A stretch of 64,000 bases of DNA from Pseudomonas segetis (GCF_900188155.1 NZ_FZOG01000002.1:1115971-1179970); one strand, 5' to 3'. Positions 1 to 9,588 are shown, numbered from the stretch's first letter. The notes: generated from the sequence alone by a model not told the origin. Numbers and translations are program-made.

Positions 1-1
1 C

Positions 2-292
2 GGCAAAGGTTTTAGCGCCTTTGCCGGGGCCAAGTTTGCCTTGCGCGCACTGGCCCAAAGCATGGCCCGCGAACTAGGCCCGCAGGGCATCCATGTGGCC
101 CACCCGATCATCGACGGCGCCATCGACACTGCCTTTATCCGCGACAACTTCCCGGAGCGTTACGCCCAGAAAGAACAAGACGGTATTCTCAATCCGGAAC
201 ACATCGCCGACAGCTACTGGCAATTGCATTGCCAGCCGCGCGACAGCTGGACCCATGAGCTGGACCTGCGTCCCTGGATGGAAACCTTTTAA
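2..292 (+). CDS. SDR family oxidoreductase, C-terminal part (5' end outside window)
   Basis: The reading frame is open from base 2 and ends at TAA 290-292, so only about the last 96 residues are present. They match the C-terminal half of a classical short-chain dehydrogenase: the FAGAK segment stands where these enzymes carry YxxxK, followed by the helix ALRALAQSMARELGPQGI and a P-x-I-x-D-G-x-I substrate loop. The usual catalytic Tyr is Phe here, so activity as a normal reductase is uncertain. The next gene starts 32 bases downstream on the same strand, so the two are probably co-transcribed. Substrate cannot be told from this fragment. Confidence 0.85.
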   Translation, partial: GKGFSAFAGAKFALRALAQSMARELGPQGIHVAHPIIDGAIDTAFIRDNFPERYAQKEQDGILNPEHIADSYWQLHCQPRDSWTHELDLRPWMETF

Positions 293-324
293 AGCCGCGC
301 GCCCTAAATACCAGGAGTTACCCA

Positions 325-912
325 ATGAGCAAACAGGTCGAGTTTTTCTTTGATTTCGGCAGCCCAGCCAGCTACCTGGCTTGGACCCAATTGCCAAAGA
401 TTGCAGCCAATGCGGGCGCACAAATCAACTGGCGCCCCATGTTGCTGGGCGGCGTATTCAAAGCCACTGGCAACAGCTCTCCCGTGCAAGTCCCAGCCAA
501 GGGTCGTTACATGCTGCATGACCTTGATCGCTTCGCCAAACGCTACAAGGTGCCCTTGCGGTTCAACCCAAACTTCCCGATCAACACCCTGACCTTGATG
601 CGCGGCGCAGCCGGATATCTCGATGACGAGCGCTTCGAGTTGTTTGTCAGAACCATATTCCAGGCGATGTGGGTAGACGGCAAGAACCTGGCCGACCCAC
701 AGCAGGTTGCACAGGTGCTTACAGCCGCTGGCTTCGAGCCCGAAGAATTCGTGCGACTGGTCGCGGACGAGACGGTCAAGGAACGCTTGAAAGCCAATAC
801 CGAGGAAGCCATCGGGCGCGGTGTATTTGGGGCGCCAAGCTTTTTTGTCGACGGCGAACTGCACTTCGGCCAGGATCGCCTCGACTTTGTCGCCGAGGCG
901 CTGGCCCGCTAG
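325..912 (+). CDS. 2-hydroxychromene-2-carboxylate isomerase family protein (DsbA/kappa-GST fold)
   Basis: This 195-residue protein has the hallmarks of the HCCA isomerase/kappa-class GST family. It starts with a thioredoxin-type strand and the motif FFFDFGSPASYLAW, in which the Ser of the GSP segment normally contacts glutathione. A helical insert with RYMLHDLDR follows, and the C-terminal GVFGAPSFFVDGE cis-Pro loop is typical of the fold. The naphthalene-pathway enzyme isomerises 2-hydroxychromene-2-carboxylate using glutathione. No aromatic catabolic genes are nearby, so the true substrate is probably another glutathione adduct. It lies directly behind the SDR gene. Confidence 0.85.
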   Translation: MSKQVEFFFDFGSPASYLAWTQLPKIAANAGAQINWRPMLLGGVFKATGNSSPVQVPAKGRYMLHDLDRFAKRYKVPLRFNPNFPINTLTLMRGAAGYLDDERFELFVRTIFQAMWVDGKNLADPQQVAQVLTAAGFEPEEFVRLVADETVKERLKANTEEAIGRGVFGAPSFFVDGELHFGQDRLDFVAEALAR

Positions 913-923
913 CCGCTTAAACA

Positions 924-954
924 GCGTTGCTCGAGGCTGGGCAACGCAGCGCTT
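924..954. terminator. Candidate terminator between convergent genes
   Basis: The 7-base arms GCGTTGC (924-930) and GCAACGC (941-947) can pair around a 10-base loop, and a short T run follows at 953-956. It lies 12 bases after the isomerase stop and before the convergent dtd gene. The T tract is weak, so termination is only likely. Confidence 0.4.
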
Positions 955-1030
955 TTACACCCGCAAGCAGGGCAGTCTTTTGGGTATTCGTTGGACAAGC
1001 TATGCGCTGTGATACCCGAGTCGCTATCAC

Positions 1031-1468
1031 TCAGGTCTCGAGCAGGAAGGTTACGGGTCCATCGTTGGTCAACTGTACCTGCATGTCCGCGGCAAAACGG
1101 CCCGTGGCAACAACCGGGTGCTGACTGCGCGCTTGCTGCACCAGCAAGTCAAACAACTCAGTGGCCAGTGCAGGTGGTGCGGCCGTCGAGAAGCTTGGCC
1201 GCAGCCCGCTTTTGGTATCCGCCGCCAAAGTGAACTGCGACACCAGCAACAAGCCGCCAGCTACATCGCTCAATGAACAGTTCATCTTGCCGTCGGCATC
1301 ACTGAACACGCGGTACTTGAGCAGCTTGTGCAACATCTTGCTGACACTGGCCGGGGTATCGTGCGGCTCGACGCCGACAAGCGCCAGCAAACCTTGTTCA
1401 ATCGCACCAACCACTTCGCTTTCAACTGTGACTTGCGCGCTGCTCACGCGCTGGATCAGTGCCTTCAT
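1031..1468 (-). CDS. dtd: D-aminoacyl-tRNA deacylase
   Basis: The 145-residue product matches the usual length of DTD. It hydrolyses D-aminoacyl-tRNA (and Gly-tRNA-Ala), recycling the tRNA and keeping D-residues out of proteins. The N-terminus [13 protein letters not shown], the SQFTLAAD motif holding the catalytic-site Ser/Gln, and the C-terminal NDGPVTF motif with the Gly-Pro pair that enforces chiral selection are all present. It works as a cytoplasmic homodimer. The start codon overlaps the end of pip by 4 bases, so pip and dtd are translationally coupled, an order common in pseudomonads. Confidence 0.97.
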   Translation of the reverse strand: MKALIQRVSSAQVTVESEVVGAIEQGLLALVGVEPHDTPASVSKMLHKLLKYRVFSDADGKMNCSLSDVAGGLLLVSQFTLAADTKSGLRPSFSTAAPPALATELFDLLVQQARSQHPVVATGRFAADMQVQLTNDGPVTFLLET

Positions 1469-2436
1469 GCTTCATCCGGCGCCAAATTGAGGATACGCCG
1501 GGCGATTTGATCCGCTGCACGCACCAGGGCATCGGTAATGCCGACTTCAGCCGCCGCATGGCCAGCATCGCGAATAATCTGCAGTTCACTGTTTGGCCAG
1601 TTCTGATGCAGCTCCCAGGCATTGTCCAGCGGACAGATCACATCATAGCGGCCGTGCACGATAATGCCGGGCAGATGGGCAATCTTGTGCATGTCGCGAA
1701 TGAGCTGGTCAGGTTCAAGGAAACCATTGTTGACAAAGTAATGGCTCTCGATTCGCGCAATGGACAAGGCCCGGTGCGAATCAGAAAAGCGGTCAACCAC
1801 CTGCGGATTGGGTCGAAGTGTCGCGGTGCGCCCCTCCCAGGTAGACCATGCCTTGGCGGCATGCATCTGGGCAATCTGGTCGCTTCCGGTCAGGCGCTTG
1901 TGAAACGCGCGCATAAGGTCGCCACGCTCTTCCTGCGGAATCGGCGCAATGTAGTCTTGCCAGTAATCAGGAAACAGGCGGCTGGCACCTTCTTGATAAA
2001 ACCACTGCAGTTCTTGTGGCCGACAGAGGAATATCCCGCGCAAGATCAAGCCGTGGACCCGTTCGGGATGCGCCTGGGCGTAGGCCAGGCCAAGGGTCGA
2101 GCCCCAGGAGCCGCCGAACACCACCCACTTGTCGATCCCCAGGTGCTGGCGAATGGTCTCGAGGTCTGCGACCAGATCCTGGGTGGTGTTGTTCTCAACG
2201 CTTGCATGGGGGGTCGAGCGCCCGCAACCGCGCTGGTCAAAAGTGACAATGCGATACAGGTTCGGATCAAAAAAACGCCTGCTCAGCGCATCACAGCCAG
2301 CCCCAGGGCCGCCATGGATAAACACCACGGGCAAACCATCCGGCGATCCGCTTTCGTCCACATAAAGCACATGCGGCGCCTCCACTGCCAGCTCATGGCG
2401 GGCGTAGGGCTTAATCTCCGGATACAAGCTTTGCAT
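1465..2436 (-). CDS. pip: Proline iminopeptidase
   Basis: A 323-residue alpha/beta hydrolase that releases N-terminal proline from peptides in the cytoplasm. Visible motifs are the oxyanion-hole HGGPGAG, the nucleophile elbow [10 protein letters not shown] with the catalytic Ser, the Asp in [10 protein letters not shown] and the catalytic His in DAGHAA. The DQRGCGRS segment is typical of family S33 prolyl aminopeptidases. It is the upstream gene of a pip-dtd pair, and a divergent lipoprotein gene starts 69 bases away, so the promoter lies in 2437-2505. Confidence 0.96.
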   Translation of the reverse strand: MQSLYPEIKPYARHELAVEAPHVLYVDESGSPDGLPVVFIHGGPGAGCDALSRRFFDPNLYRIVTFDQRGCGRSTPHASVENNTTQDLVADLETIRQHLGIDKWVVFGGSWGSTLGLAYAQAHPERVHGLILRGIFLCRPQELQWFYQEGASRLFPDYWQDYIAPIPQEERGDLMRAFHKRLTGSDQIAQMHAAKAWSTWEGRTATLRPNPQVVDRFSDSHRALSIARIESHYFVNNGFLEPDQLIRDMHKIAHLPGIIVHGRYDVICPLDNAWELHQNWPNSELQIIRDAGHAAAEVGITDALVRAADQIARRILNLAPDEA

Positions 2437-2505
2437 GGTCAGCTCCTTTAATTTTTTTATACAGTGTCGCGCATTGTGCCGGCCACCATGGAGTAGGATT
2501 CGAGT

Positions 2506-2940
2506 ATGCCTGTAAAACCAATCGCCTTGACGCTATTGATGAGTTTCACCCTACTCTGCGGCTGCGGTGCCAAGGAATCTCCACAGGCTGCACTAGACAG
2601 AGCGGTACAGCAACTCCAGGACAACCTTGAAGCGAAAAAGACCAACGCGGTGCTCGAACAGTTGCACCCGGACTTCGCAGCGCAGCAGCAGTTTGACTCT
2701 GATTGGGCCAGGCGCACCATGACCTTAATGTTCTTAGGTTACAAAAAGGTCAACATCATCGCCTTGAGTAAAGACAGTCGAATCGACTCAACCTACAACA
2801 GCAAAGCCTATACCGATGCCCAGGTTGCCCTCACCGGAGGGGAGGGCCTGATCCCCGATAGCGCCCGGCACTATTCGGTCAAGCTTGAGTGGTGGCTTGA
2901 AGATGATACCTGGAAGCTCGCACGGCTCGGCTGGCAATAA
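2506..2940 (+). CDS. Small predicted lipoprotein of unknown function
   Basis: The 144-residue product begins with a short positive segment, a hydrophobic stretch and LCGC, a plausible lipobox with Cys19 as the lipidated residue. The mature part has a Gln-rich helix (around residues 25-60) and then a mixed alpha/beta region ending with WWLEDDTWKLARLGWQ, reminiscent of nuclear-transport-factor-2-like domains, though I do not recognise the family firmly. The AGGA in front of the ATG supports this start. It is a single gene, divergent from pip and convergent with the lipocalin gene. Confidence 0.8.
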   Translation: MPVKPIALTLLMSFTLLCGCGAKESPQAALDRAVQQLQDNLEAKKTNAVLEQLHPDFAAQQQFDSDWARRTMTLMFLGYKKVNIIALSKDSRIDSTYNSKAYTDAQVALTGGEGLIPDSARHYSVKLEWWLEDDTWKLARLGWQ

Positions 2941-2942
2941 TA

Positions 2943-2970
2943 CGCCCGGCAGTGCATTGAATGCCGGGCG
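2943..2970. terminator. Hairpin between convergent lipoprotein and lipocalin genes
   Basis: A perfect 9-base inverted repeat, CGCCCGGCA (2943-2951) and TGCCGGGCG (2962-2970), sits in the 37-base gap between two convergent genes. There is no T tract, but the position suits a shared 3' end. Confidence 0.5.
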
Positions 2971-2977
2971 CATCCGG

Positions 2978-3541
2978 TTATTGCTTAGGCATTTCTGCGT
3001 CCGGCGTACGCCAGATCAGGTTTTCGGTGTCATAACCGCGGTCATGGGCTACTTCAAGCAATTTAGCGCGCTGCTCCGGGTTTAACTCAGTGCTACGCGA
3101 CAGCACCCACAGGTACTTGTGGTTAGGGCTGCCGACCAGCGCATGCTGGTAGTCGTCATCCAGGTACAGCACCCAGTAATCACCCTTGGCCACACCGGGC
3201 AACAGATCGCTGAACCAGTTGTCGAAGCTCACCCAGAGCTTGTCGGTCTTGCCCTCGACCTGGGGCACTGCCTGGCCCACGGCCTCCTGCCATTTTCCTT
3301 CAGCGTCCCGGCACTTGTTGACCACGCTGATGCTGCCGTCAGCCTGCAGCGCGTAATGCGCCTCGGACTGCTTACAGTTGCGCTGGAAGAACATCGGCAA
3401 GCGTGCCTGTTCGTACCAAGTGCCCTGGTAACGTTCCAGGTCAACCTTGTCTACCGTTCTTGGCGGCACGGCTCCGGTGCCGGAATTGGCGCAGCCAGCC
3501 AGCATTGCAGCCGCGCATACCCCTAAAAGAATGCGTTTCAT
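2978..3541 (-). CDS. blc: Outer-membrane lipocalin (Blc family)
   Basis: A 187-residue protein with a lipoprotein signal ending in LAGC (Cys16). The lipocalin signature follows: the YQGTWYEQARLP strand with the invariant Gly-x-Trp, the middle FDNWFSDLLPGVAKGDYWVLYLDDDY block, and the late YLWVLSRS motif. Bacterial lipocalins such as Blc bind lysophospholipids or fatty acids at the inner face of the outer membrane. It follows a smaller lipoprotein gene by 7 bases, which suggests one transcript. Naming as Blc rests on the family only. Confidence 0.93.
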   Translation of the reverse strand: MKRILLGVCAAAMLAGCANSGTGAVPPRTVDKVDLERYQGTWYEQARLPMFFQRNCKQSEAHYALQADGSISVVNKCRDAEGKWQEAVGQAVPQVEGKTDKLWVSFDNWFSDLLPGVAKGDYWVLYLDDDYQHALVGSPNHKYLWVLSRSTELNPEQRAKLLEVAHDRGYDTENLIWRTPDAEMPKQ

Positions 3542-3548
3542 AGTTTCC

Positions 3549-3803
3549 TCAGTTCAGGCCTTCACCCGAAAACATCATGACTTTGTCGCCGGCGTATTGA
3601 ACGCTGATAAATTGCTTTTTATCGCCCCAGGTACAGCTCGACAGCCCCATGGCGCCCGCGCAATCAGTTGGATCACCGAGCAATGCTTCCACCTCGGCTT
3701 TAGTCATTCCGGTTTTGAGTTTGGAATAGTTTTCCTGTGTGACTTTGCTGCATGCAGCCAGCACAACACAAAAACATAGCAACGCGAAATTACGCAGCGA
3801 CAT
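3549..3803 (-). CDS. Small BamE/SmpA-like lipoprotein
   Basis: An 84-residue product with a lipoprotein signal ending in LAAC (Cys18). The mature part contains YSKLKTGMTKAEVEALLGDP, the helix-turn motif of the BamE/SmpA/OmlA fold and its DUF3862-type relatives, followed by short strands and CTWGDKKQ. It is too short and lacks the BamE termini, so it is not the Bam complex subunit itself (inference). Function is unknown. It is the first gene of a two-gene unit with the lipocalin. Confidence 0.85.
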   Translation of the reverse strand: MSLRNFALLCFCVVLAACSKVTQENYSKLKTGMTKAEVEALLGDPTDCAGAMGLSSCTWGDKKQFISVQYAGDKVMMFSGEGLN

Positions 3804-3868
3804 AACTAAAGCTCCCTGTTTATTAGTTAATCTAGCTTGGCATAGTCCATCATCTGCCGCATAGGACG

Positions 3869-4471
3869 TCAGAAACCCGAGCCGGGTTCCTGCAAAAATA
3901 ACTGTTCTTGTTCAGTCGAGGGACGACCTAGAACCTTGTTGCGATGCGGGAAGCGTTGAAAGCGCGCGATAATTCGATGATGGCGCTCGGCGTAATCCAG
4001 GTAGTCCGCAAACAGTGCTTGTTCAGCCTGTGGGGCCTGGTCAAAAAGCCCGACGAAGGCAGCAACCGCCTGATCCTGCAGGCGCAGGTCTTCGGCGTGT
4101 TCCAGCACCAAATAGATAAACACCCGCTGGATAGGTGCCAGTTGCAGGTCGAGGCCTTGCGCGACTCCTGCTTGAACATACTGCTGGGCCAAGGCATCGC
4201 CGCTGTAGCCACGTGGATCATCACGGTAGATCATGCGTGGCAACTGATCGAGCAAGAGCGTCAGTGCGAGCCAGCCCTCAGGATGCTCGCGCCACTCAAG
4301 CAATTGCCCCGCCAACGCCTGCTCGACCCAGCCACCGAAGCGCTCGCGCGCCTCGGCATCCTGGCTGTCACGCTTGCCAAACCAGAGCTTGGAGCGTGCT
4401 CCAGCAGCCTCGACAGCAATTGTCGATGGACCAAACCACCACTCAAGCAATTCGTGCCAAGGCTGATTCAC
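3869..4471 (-). CDS. DUF924 family protein
   Basis: A 200-residue, mostly helical cytoplasmic protein of the DUF924 family (TPR-like fold). Family features seen are the N-terminal LLEWWFGP, the central LALTLLLDQLPRMIYRDDPR, the EHAEDLRLQD segment and the C-terminal RFQRFPHRNKVLGR. The start is a GTG three bases after the fbp stop codon, with a purine-rich AAGAAG inside the fbp end, so it is translated from the fbp message. Biochemical role is unknown. Confidence 0.88.
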   Translation of the reverse strand: MNQPWHELLEWWFGPSTIAVEAAGARSKLWFGKRDSQDAEARERFGGWVEQALAGQLLEWREHPEGWLALTLLLDQLPRMIYRDDPRGYSGDALAQQYVQAGVAQGLDLQLAPIQRVFIYLVLEHAEDLRLQDQAVAAFVGLFDQAPQAEQALFADYLDYAERHHRIIARFQRFPHRNKVLGRPSTEQEQLFLQEPGSGF

Positions 4472-4474
4472 GGC

Positions 4475-5482
4475 TTACTTCTTATGGTAAGAGGTAACGC
4501 GCTCGACTTCTTCCTTGGAACCCAGGTACACCGCGACACGCTGGTGCAAAGAAGTCGGCTGGATATCCATGATGCGCTGTTCGCCGTTGGTCGAAGCACC
4601 GCCAGCCTGCTCGATGATGAAGGACATCGGGTTCGCTTCGTACATCAAGCGCAGCTTGCCTGGCTTTTCGGGTTCACGGCCATCACGCGGATACATGAAC
4701 AAGCCACCACGGGTGAGAATACGATGCACGTCGGCCACCATGGCGGCGATCCAGCGCATGTTGTAGTTCTTCTTCAGCGGGCCTTCTTCACCGGCCAGCA
4801 ATTCGCCCACGTAGCGCTTGACCGGCTCTTCCCAGTGGCGCTGGTTGGACATGTTGATAGCAAATTCCTGGGTCGTTTCAGGCACTTTGATATTGTCGTG
4901 GGTCAGCACAAAGCTACCCAGCTCGCGGTCCAGGGTGAAGCCTTTGACGCCGTTACCCAGCGTCAGCATCAACATGGTCTGCGGACCGTAGATTGCATAA
5001 CCGGCGGCAACCTGCTCGGTGCCAGGCTGAAGGAAGGCGTCTTCGCCCAAATCACCTTCGTCACCCTTGCGGTCAGGACAACGCAGAACCGAGAAAATGG
5101 TTCCCACAGAAACGTTTACATCGATATTCGAGCTGCCATCAAGCGGGTCAAAGACCAGCAGGTATGCGCCTTTTGGGTAACGACCCGGGATCTGGTAGGC
5201 GTTGTCCATTTCTTCCGACGCCATGCCAGCCAGGTGTCCGCCCCACTCGTTGGCTTCAAGCAGAATCTCGTTGGAAATAACATCGAGCTTCTTTTGCACT
5301 TCACCCTGGACGTTCTCGGTTTCCATGCTGCCTAGCACGCCGCCAAGCGCACCCTTGGACACTTGATGGCTGATCGCCTTACAGGCCCGTGCAACAACTT
5401 CAATCAGGAAGCGAAGATCAGCCGGGGTGTTGTGGCTGCGGGTTTGCTCGATCAGATAGCGACTCAGGGTAACGCGGGACAT
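4475..5482 (-). CDS. fbp: Fructose-1,6-bisphosphatase, class I
   Basis: A 335-residue enzyme that hydrolyses fructose-1,6-bisphosphate to fructose-6-phosphate in gluconeogenesis. The metal-binding [13 protein letters not shown] motif is intact, as are the N-terminal [21 protein letters not shown] region and the C-terminal [10 protein letters not shown] signature with [12 protein letters not shown]. Length is normal for the family. Pseudomonads lack phosphofructokinase and depend on this enzyme for growth on organic acids, which fits the dicarboxylate genes at the other end of the window. DUF924 follows in the same unit. Confidence 0.97.
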   Translation of the reverse strand: MSRVTLSRYLIEQTRSHNTPADLRFLIEVVARACKAISHQVSKGALGGVLGSMETENVQGEVQKKLDVISNEILLEANEWGGHLAGMASEEMDNAYQIPGRYPKGAYLLVFDPLDGSSNIDVNVSVGTIFSVLRCPDRKGDEGDLGEDAFLQPGTEQVAAGYAIYGPQTMLMLTLGNGVKGFTLDRELGSFVLTHDNIKVPETTQEFAINMSNQRHWEEPVKRYVGELLAGEEGPLKKNYNMRWIAAMVADVHRILTRGGLFMYPRDGREPEKPGKLRLMYEANPMSFIIEQAGGASTNGEQRIMDIQPTSLHQRVAVYLGSKEEVERVTSYHKK

Positions 5483-5562
5483 GTGAGGCTCCGGAGATAA
5501 GAAATCGCGCGCAGTTTAACCGGTTATGGGCGCCAGCGTCTTGTGCTGCCGCCCATCGGTAC

Positions 5563-7464
5563 TTACCAGTCCCAGGCCAGCGACAGCGCAACACCTTGCT
5601 GCTTGTTGTCGTCACTCTTACTCAAGCTGTAAACCCCACGCAATGCAAGGTCGCTAGCCAGTTGCTGGCTAAAGCCGAGACTGGCGCGGTCGAGGTTGTC
5701 ATCCGGGGTGTAGCCATCCAGCTTGTAGTCAATGCCCGGCAGGCTATTGAGCGAAACCCGAACGTCGGTGCTGTCGTCATCGTATTCGGTTTCATGGGCG
5801 ACTTCGGCGAAAACCTGAGTGGCCTGGGTGATAGCCCAACGCCCTTGCATACCAATACCAAGGCGCTTCGAGGTGCGATCCTGATCACCGAAATTGAGGG
5901 CCGTTGAACTTGCACCGCGTTCATCGTAGCCATCGACCTCGACTTTCGCGTAGTCGGCGCTGACAAACGGGCTCAGGTGCCATTCGCTGCCAGGTTGCGC
6001 GATGTCGTAGCCAACCCGCCCGGAAAATGCCCACAAGGTGCCATCAGTATCGCCTTTCTCCGAGCGGGTGACCCGACCGAGCTCGAGCTTGCGTTTGAGG
6101 TCATGGTAGTCAAGATAGCCAGCAGTCACGGACGCATCCGCCCACCAGCGATTGTGTTGATACTGGGCGAATGCGCTGCCCAGATAGCTACGCATGTCGT
6201 AGTCTGAGTCCGCACTGCCGACTTCAAGGTTTTGCTCGTATAGCCCCATCACCACGCCAAAGCGCCAGCTGTCATCGACACGATAGCTACCACCCACATT
6301 GAGGCTGTAGCCATCGCCATCACCACTTGGCGATGCGGCCTGGCTGTCAAAGTCCAAGTGCTGACCGGCGCCCGATACTATTGCTCGCCATTGGCCAACA
6401 GGCTGCCAGGATTCCCAATCGGCAACATACTGGTTACGCAGTTGGTCCTGATGCGCGCGCAAGGTGCCATGGGCCATTTCAGGCAACAGGCTGGCTTCCC
6501 AAGGCGCCGCCAGCAGCGAGTAGGCGTAATCGGCGAAAATCTCTTGCACGGCGGTGGTCGGGTGCACGCTGTCGTTATAAATCAGCTTGCTTGGGTCCGG
6601 CGTCGCACTATTGATGCCCCAGGTCGCGTTCACGTCGCCGCAATCGGCAAAGCAGCTGCCGGTCAGGTTTTGCGTGGTGTCAAAGCCAAAAGCCGCCGCA
6701 TTTTCAAGCACTTCACTGAACAGTACCGGAACGTTGAGCGGAATGATTTGCGCATCGATCTGCGACAACTGGCTAACCAGCTCAGTATTGAAATCTCGGC
6801 CAATCGAGGTAATGGTCGGCGCTAAGGCAGTGCCTGAAATTGCGGGTGTGGTACCGACATCCGGCAGCAGCGAGACCATGATGTAGCGAGCACCCGCACC
6901 CTGCAGCGCGCGCACGCTATCGGCCAGTTGCGTTGCCGCCGCTTGCGGGCCCGAGCTGAAGATGGTGCCTTGCAGGAAGTCGTTACCGCCGCCATTGACG
7001 TAGAACAGCGCATCGCGGTCGAGACTCAAACCACGATTTGCCAGATCGACCAGGTAGCCATCGCGCGTGCGCGTACCTGCAACCGAACCACCGGCCTGGG
7101 TGATTGAGTCGTAGATTTGATCAGTGCGGTAACCGCCGACTGCCCAGTTATTGCCATCAGGCAAGCCCTGGTCGGCATATACCTGCGAAGTCGAAGGCGC
7201 TTGCGGCCCCAATCCAAGCGCCTCACCGAGCAGCATGGGTGAGGTTGAACCGTAGATTTCACCGCTGCCATTCTGATAGGTCGGACCGACCCGGTTGGTA
7301 AAGCGGCGCGTTGCACCAGCGGGACCGTCTGCATCGGCAAACTGTCCGGCGTCACTTAGGCTATCGCCAAAGACAATCAGGCTACTGAAGGGACCAGCAC
7401 TGGAAAAAGTCGAATAGCTGGCAAGCATGCACGCCAAGGCGAGCGGAGTTAGGGTACGTTTCAC
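5563..7464 (-). CDS. estA: Autotransporter esterase EstA (GDSL family)
   Basis: A 633-residue protein with a signal peptide (to about residue 23), a GDSL hydrolase passenger and a C-terminal beta-barrel. The passenger carries the nucleophile block IVFGDSLSDAGQF, the oxyanion residues in YVNGGGNDF, and the Asp/His pair in YNDSVHPTTAV. From about residue 350 the sequence turns into alternating strands with many Trp/Tyr and ends in AWDW, an autotransporter barrel end. EstA stays anchored in the outer membrane with its catalytic domain outside and affects rhamnolipid production and motility in P. aeruginosa. It is a monocistronic gene. Confidence 0.95.
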   Translation of the reverse strand: MKRTLTPLALACMLASYSTFSSAGPFSSLIVFGDSLSDAGQFADADGPAGATRRFTNRVGPTYQNGSGEIYGSTSPMLLGEALGLGPQAPSTSQVYADQGLPDGNNWAVGGYRTDQIYDSITQAGGSVAGTRTRDGYLVDLANRGLSLDRDALFYVNGGGNDFLQGTIFSSGPQAAATQLADSVRALQGAGARYIMVSLLPDVGTTPAISGTALAPTITSIGRDFNTELVSQLSQIDAQIIPLNVPVLFSEVLENAAAFGFDTTQNLTGSCFADCGDVNATWGINSATPDPSKLIYNDSVHPTTAVQEIFADYAYSLLAAPWEASLLPEMAHGTLRAHQDQLRNQYVADWESWQPVGQWRAIVSGAGQHLDFDSQAASPSGDGDGYSLNVGGSYRVDDSWRFGVVMGLYEQNLEVGSADSDYDMRSYLGSAFAQYQHNRWWADASVTAGYLDYHDLKRKLELGRVTRSEKGDTDGTLWAFSGRVGYDIAQPGSEWHLSPFVSADYAKVEVDGYDERGASSTALNFGDQDRTSKRLGIGMQGRWAITQATQVFAEVAHETEYDDDSTDVRVSLNSLPGIDYKLDGYTPDDNLDRASLGFSQQLASDLALRGVYSLSKSDDNKQQGVALSLAWDW

Positions 7465-7585
7465 TGGGTCGTCCTTATTTTATTGTTATAGGCAGTACCA
7501 ACAGCTCAAATCTAGCCAGTTTTGCGCTTGATTGCACGAGCTTATATGACTCAATAACCCACAGCAGTCATTACCGGGACGTTAC

Positions 7586-9277
7586 TCAGCCAAATGTGAC
7601 CACTTGGTTACGCCCCGCGCGCTTGGCCTGGTAGAGCGCGGCATCGGCAACATCCAGCAGCTCGTCAAGGTTGAGGCCTTGGGTTGGCCAGCAGGCGATA
7701 CCAGCAGACAGGGTCACCTGGCGCAGGCCTCCACGGGTTTCCAATGGCTGCTGCGCCAGCTGTTTACAGATGATATTCAAGCGCTTAGATGCTTCCTCAA
7801 GATCCGCTCCCGGCAACACAAGGAGAAACTCCTCGCCACCAATGCGGAAGGCAGCATCGGAACTGCGCACATTGCGGCGCAACTTATCAGCCAGTGCCTT
7901 GAGCACATCGTCACCCTCAAGATGACCATGCTTGTCGTTGAGCAGCTTGAAGTGATCGAGGTCTATCAGAGCCAGTGATAGTGGTTTTTGCTCGCGTTGC
8001 ACGCGGTCTATTTCCCGCGCGAAAAACTCTTCCAGATAACGCCGGTTATAGAGCCCGGTCAGGGGGTCGCAGAGCGCCTGCTCACGCAGTTGCTCATGCA
8101 GCTCAAGGATGGTCTGCAACCGTTGCTCGCTGACCGCCAGGGCATCAGCCAGCTGCAACTCGCTGATATGCCTTTGCGAGACATCCCGCAGATAAAGCAT
8201 TTGCCCCAGCAGTGTCACCTCATGGCGCGTGGTGCGCTCAACCGCGCGGATATTCAACTCGAAGTACCGATCAAGGGAGGGTAATGACAGCAATTGGTTC
8301 GGCTCGCACCCATCGGCTTGACTCATAAGCTCGTGGAGCTTTGCCCCCAGCACGGGCCAATCCTGCAGGCGCCGCCCCTGCCAGCCGCGCTCAAGCCCTG
8401 AAAGCTTCAGCGCTGAAGGGTTCACCTCGACCACTCGCATCTGCGAATCAACCACCAGGACCGGGTCAAACAGCGCCTCGAGCAATAGATTGCGGGCCAC
8501 TGGCAACAAGTCGAACAGGCGCACCCCGACAATCAGCCAGGCAAAGGCCATCAGGGTGAATGCGAAACTGAACGGAGTCGGATCAAAACCAAAAAGCGAC
8601 ATGCCGAGGAACACATGGCTGGCGTTAACCGCCCAGGGCACCAATGTGAGCAACAAAAAAACCAGGTAGTGGCGGCGATATAGGCCGCTGCTTTGCAGCA
8701 CCGCACGGATCACAATACCGGAGCAGAACAGCATGCAAATGTAGCCATAGGCTGTTGCGACGTAATAGGCACTGCCGTGGACATACTTGATCGGCGAGCC
8801 GTAGTCGCCACTCAGCGGCGCTGTTTGCTCGGTGTACATCAGGTGGTGCCAGGGATTGGTCAGCGCCAGGAGCCAGCATAGTGCGGGCGCGAGCATCAGC
8901 ATCGCCAGGACGGGACTGCTCAGGCGTTGATGCTTGCCATAGATATATTGCCAGAGAAACACCGCCCAGAATGTGGGCGTCAGGAGAATCCCGGGCCAGG
9001 CCATGCTCGCCCAGAACACTTTGCACTCGGCGCCTTGCGCAGCCATTTCGACGCTCGCCGCGAGCATCCACCAAAGACAGGCCAGGTGCAGCCAGATAAA
9101 GTTGCTCTGCCCTGGAAAATAACGTTGCTGCGAAACCCAGCGCGATAACAGCAGCACCCCGAAACAAACCACCCCGGTGATCAACAGCTGTACCGGGAAG
9201 TCCCAGCCAGACTGACTGCAAGAACTGAGAAGACTCAACACACTGCACTCGAGCGCAGCGGCACGACACTCAGACAC
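7586..9277 (-). CDS. Membrane diguanylate cyclase (7TM - PAS - GGDEF)
   Basis: The 563-residue protein starts with about seven hydrophobic segments (residues 25-265) of the type found at the N-terminus of some histidine kinases. A PAS-like domain follows (about 270-365, DPVLVVDSQMRVVEVNPSALKLSG), then a coiled linker and a GGDEF domain. The active-site loop is GGEEF, preceded by five residues and RSSD, an intact product-inhibition I-site (RxxD). It should make cyclic di-GMP and be feedback-inhibited. No kinase or EAL domain is present. An in-frame start near the first hydrophobic segment is also possible. Confidence 0.92.
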   Translation of the reverse strand: MSECRAAALECSVLSLLSSCSQSGWDFPVQLLITGVVCFGVLLLSRWVSQQRYFPGQSNFIWLHLACLWWMLAASVEMAAQGAECKVFWASMAWPGILLTPTFWAVFLWQYIYGKHQRLSSPVLAMLMLAPALCWLLALTNPWHHLMYTEQTAPLSGDYGSPIKYVHGSAYYVATAYGYICMLFCSGIVIRAVLQSSGLYRRHYLVFLLLTLVPWAVNASHVFLGMSLFGFDPTPFSFAFTLMAFAWLIVGVRLFDLLPVARNLLLEALFDPVLVVDSQMRVVEVNPSALKLSGLERGWQGRRLQDWPVLGAKLHELMSQADGCEPNQLLSLPSLDRYFELNIRAVERTTRHEVTLLGQMLYLRDVSQRHISELQLADALAVSEQRLQTILELHEQLREQALCDPLTGLYNRRYLEEFFAREIDRVQREQKPLSLALIDLDHFKLLNDKHGHLEGDDVLKALADKLRRNVRSSDAAFRIGGEEFLLVLPGADLEEASKRLNIICKQLAQQPLETRGGLRQVTLSAGIACWPTQGLNLDELLDVADAALYQAKRAGRNQVVTFG

Positions 9278-9588
9278 AGACAGGGACTGCGACTAAAACC
9301 CGAGTTTGACCACGCCCCACAAGCCACGATGTGCAAACGATCACCCTGATCTAAACCAGAAGAAAATGTAGGCCTAAATAGCCGTAAACTACTGCCTATC
9401 GCCTAGTTCAAAATCGCGCAACCAACCGCTGAAGCGCAATGCCTTGGCAGTTTACCACCTCGTATAAACACCAGCATCCCGCGCACTGCTAAACTTGCCG
9501 GCTACAACCGGTCGGCAGATATCTCTTCACAAAGCGCCTGACATCGCTATCATCGCCCGCCGCGCCCCCTCCTACACTTAGCAGACCC
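9278..9588. other. Intergenic region between divergent genes, nothing firm seen
   Basis: 311 bases separate the divergent diguanylate cyclase and YkgJ-family genes. I see no ORF with family support, no RNA gene and no clear inverted repeat. Promoters for both neighbours must lie here but none matches consensus well enough to call. Confidence 0.5.

Noticed and set aside
3944..5335. 463-codon plus-strand open frame opposite DUF924 and fbp
   Set aside because: Spans two well-supported genes on the other strand and shows no domain.
7586..9277. Hybrid histidine kinase reading of the 7TM-PAS protein
   Set aside because: The N-terminal region is kinase-type, but no DHp or ATPase motifs are present; the output is GGDEF.
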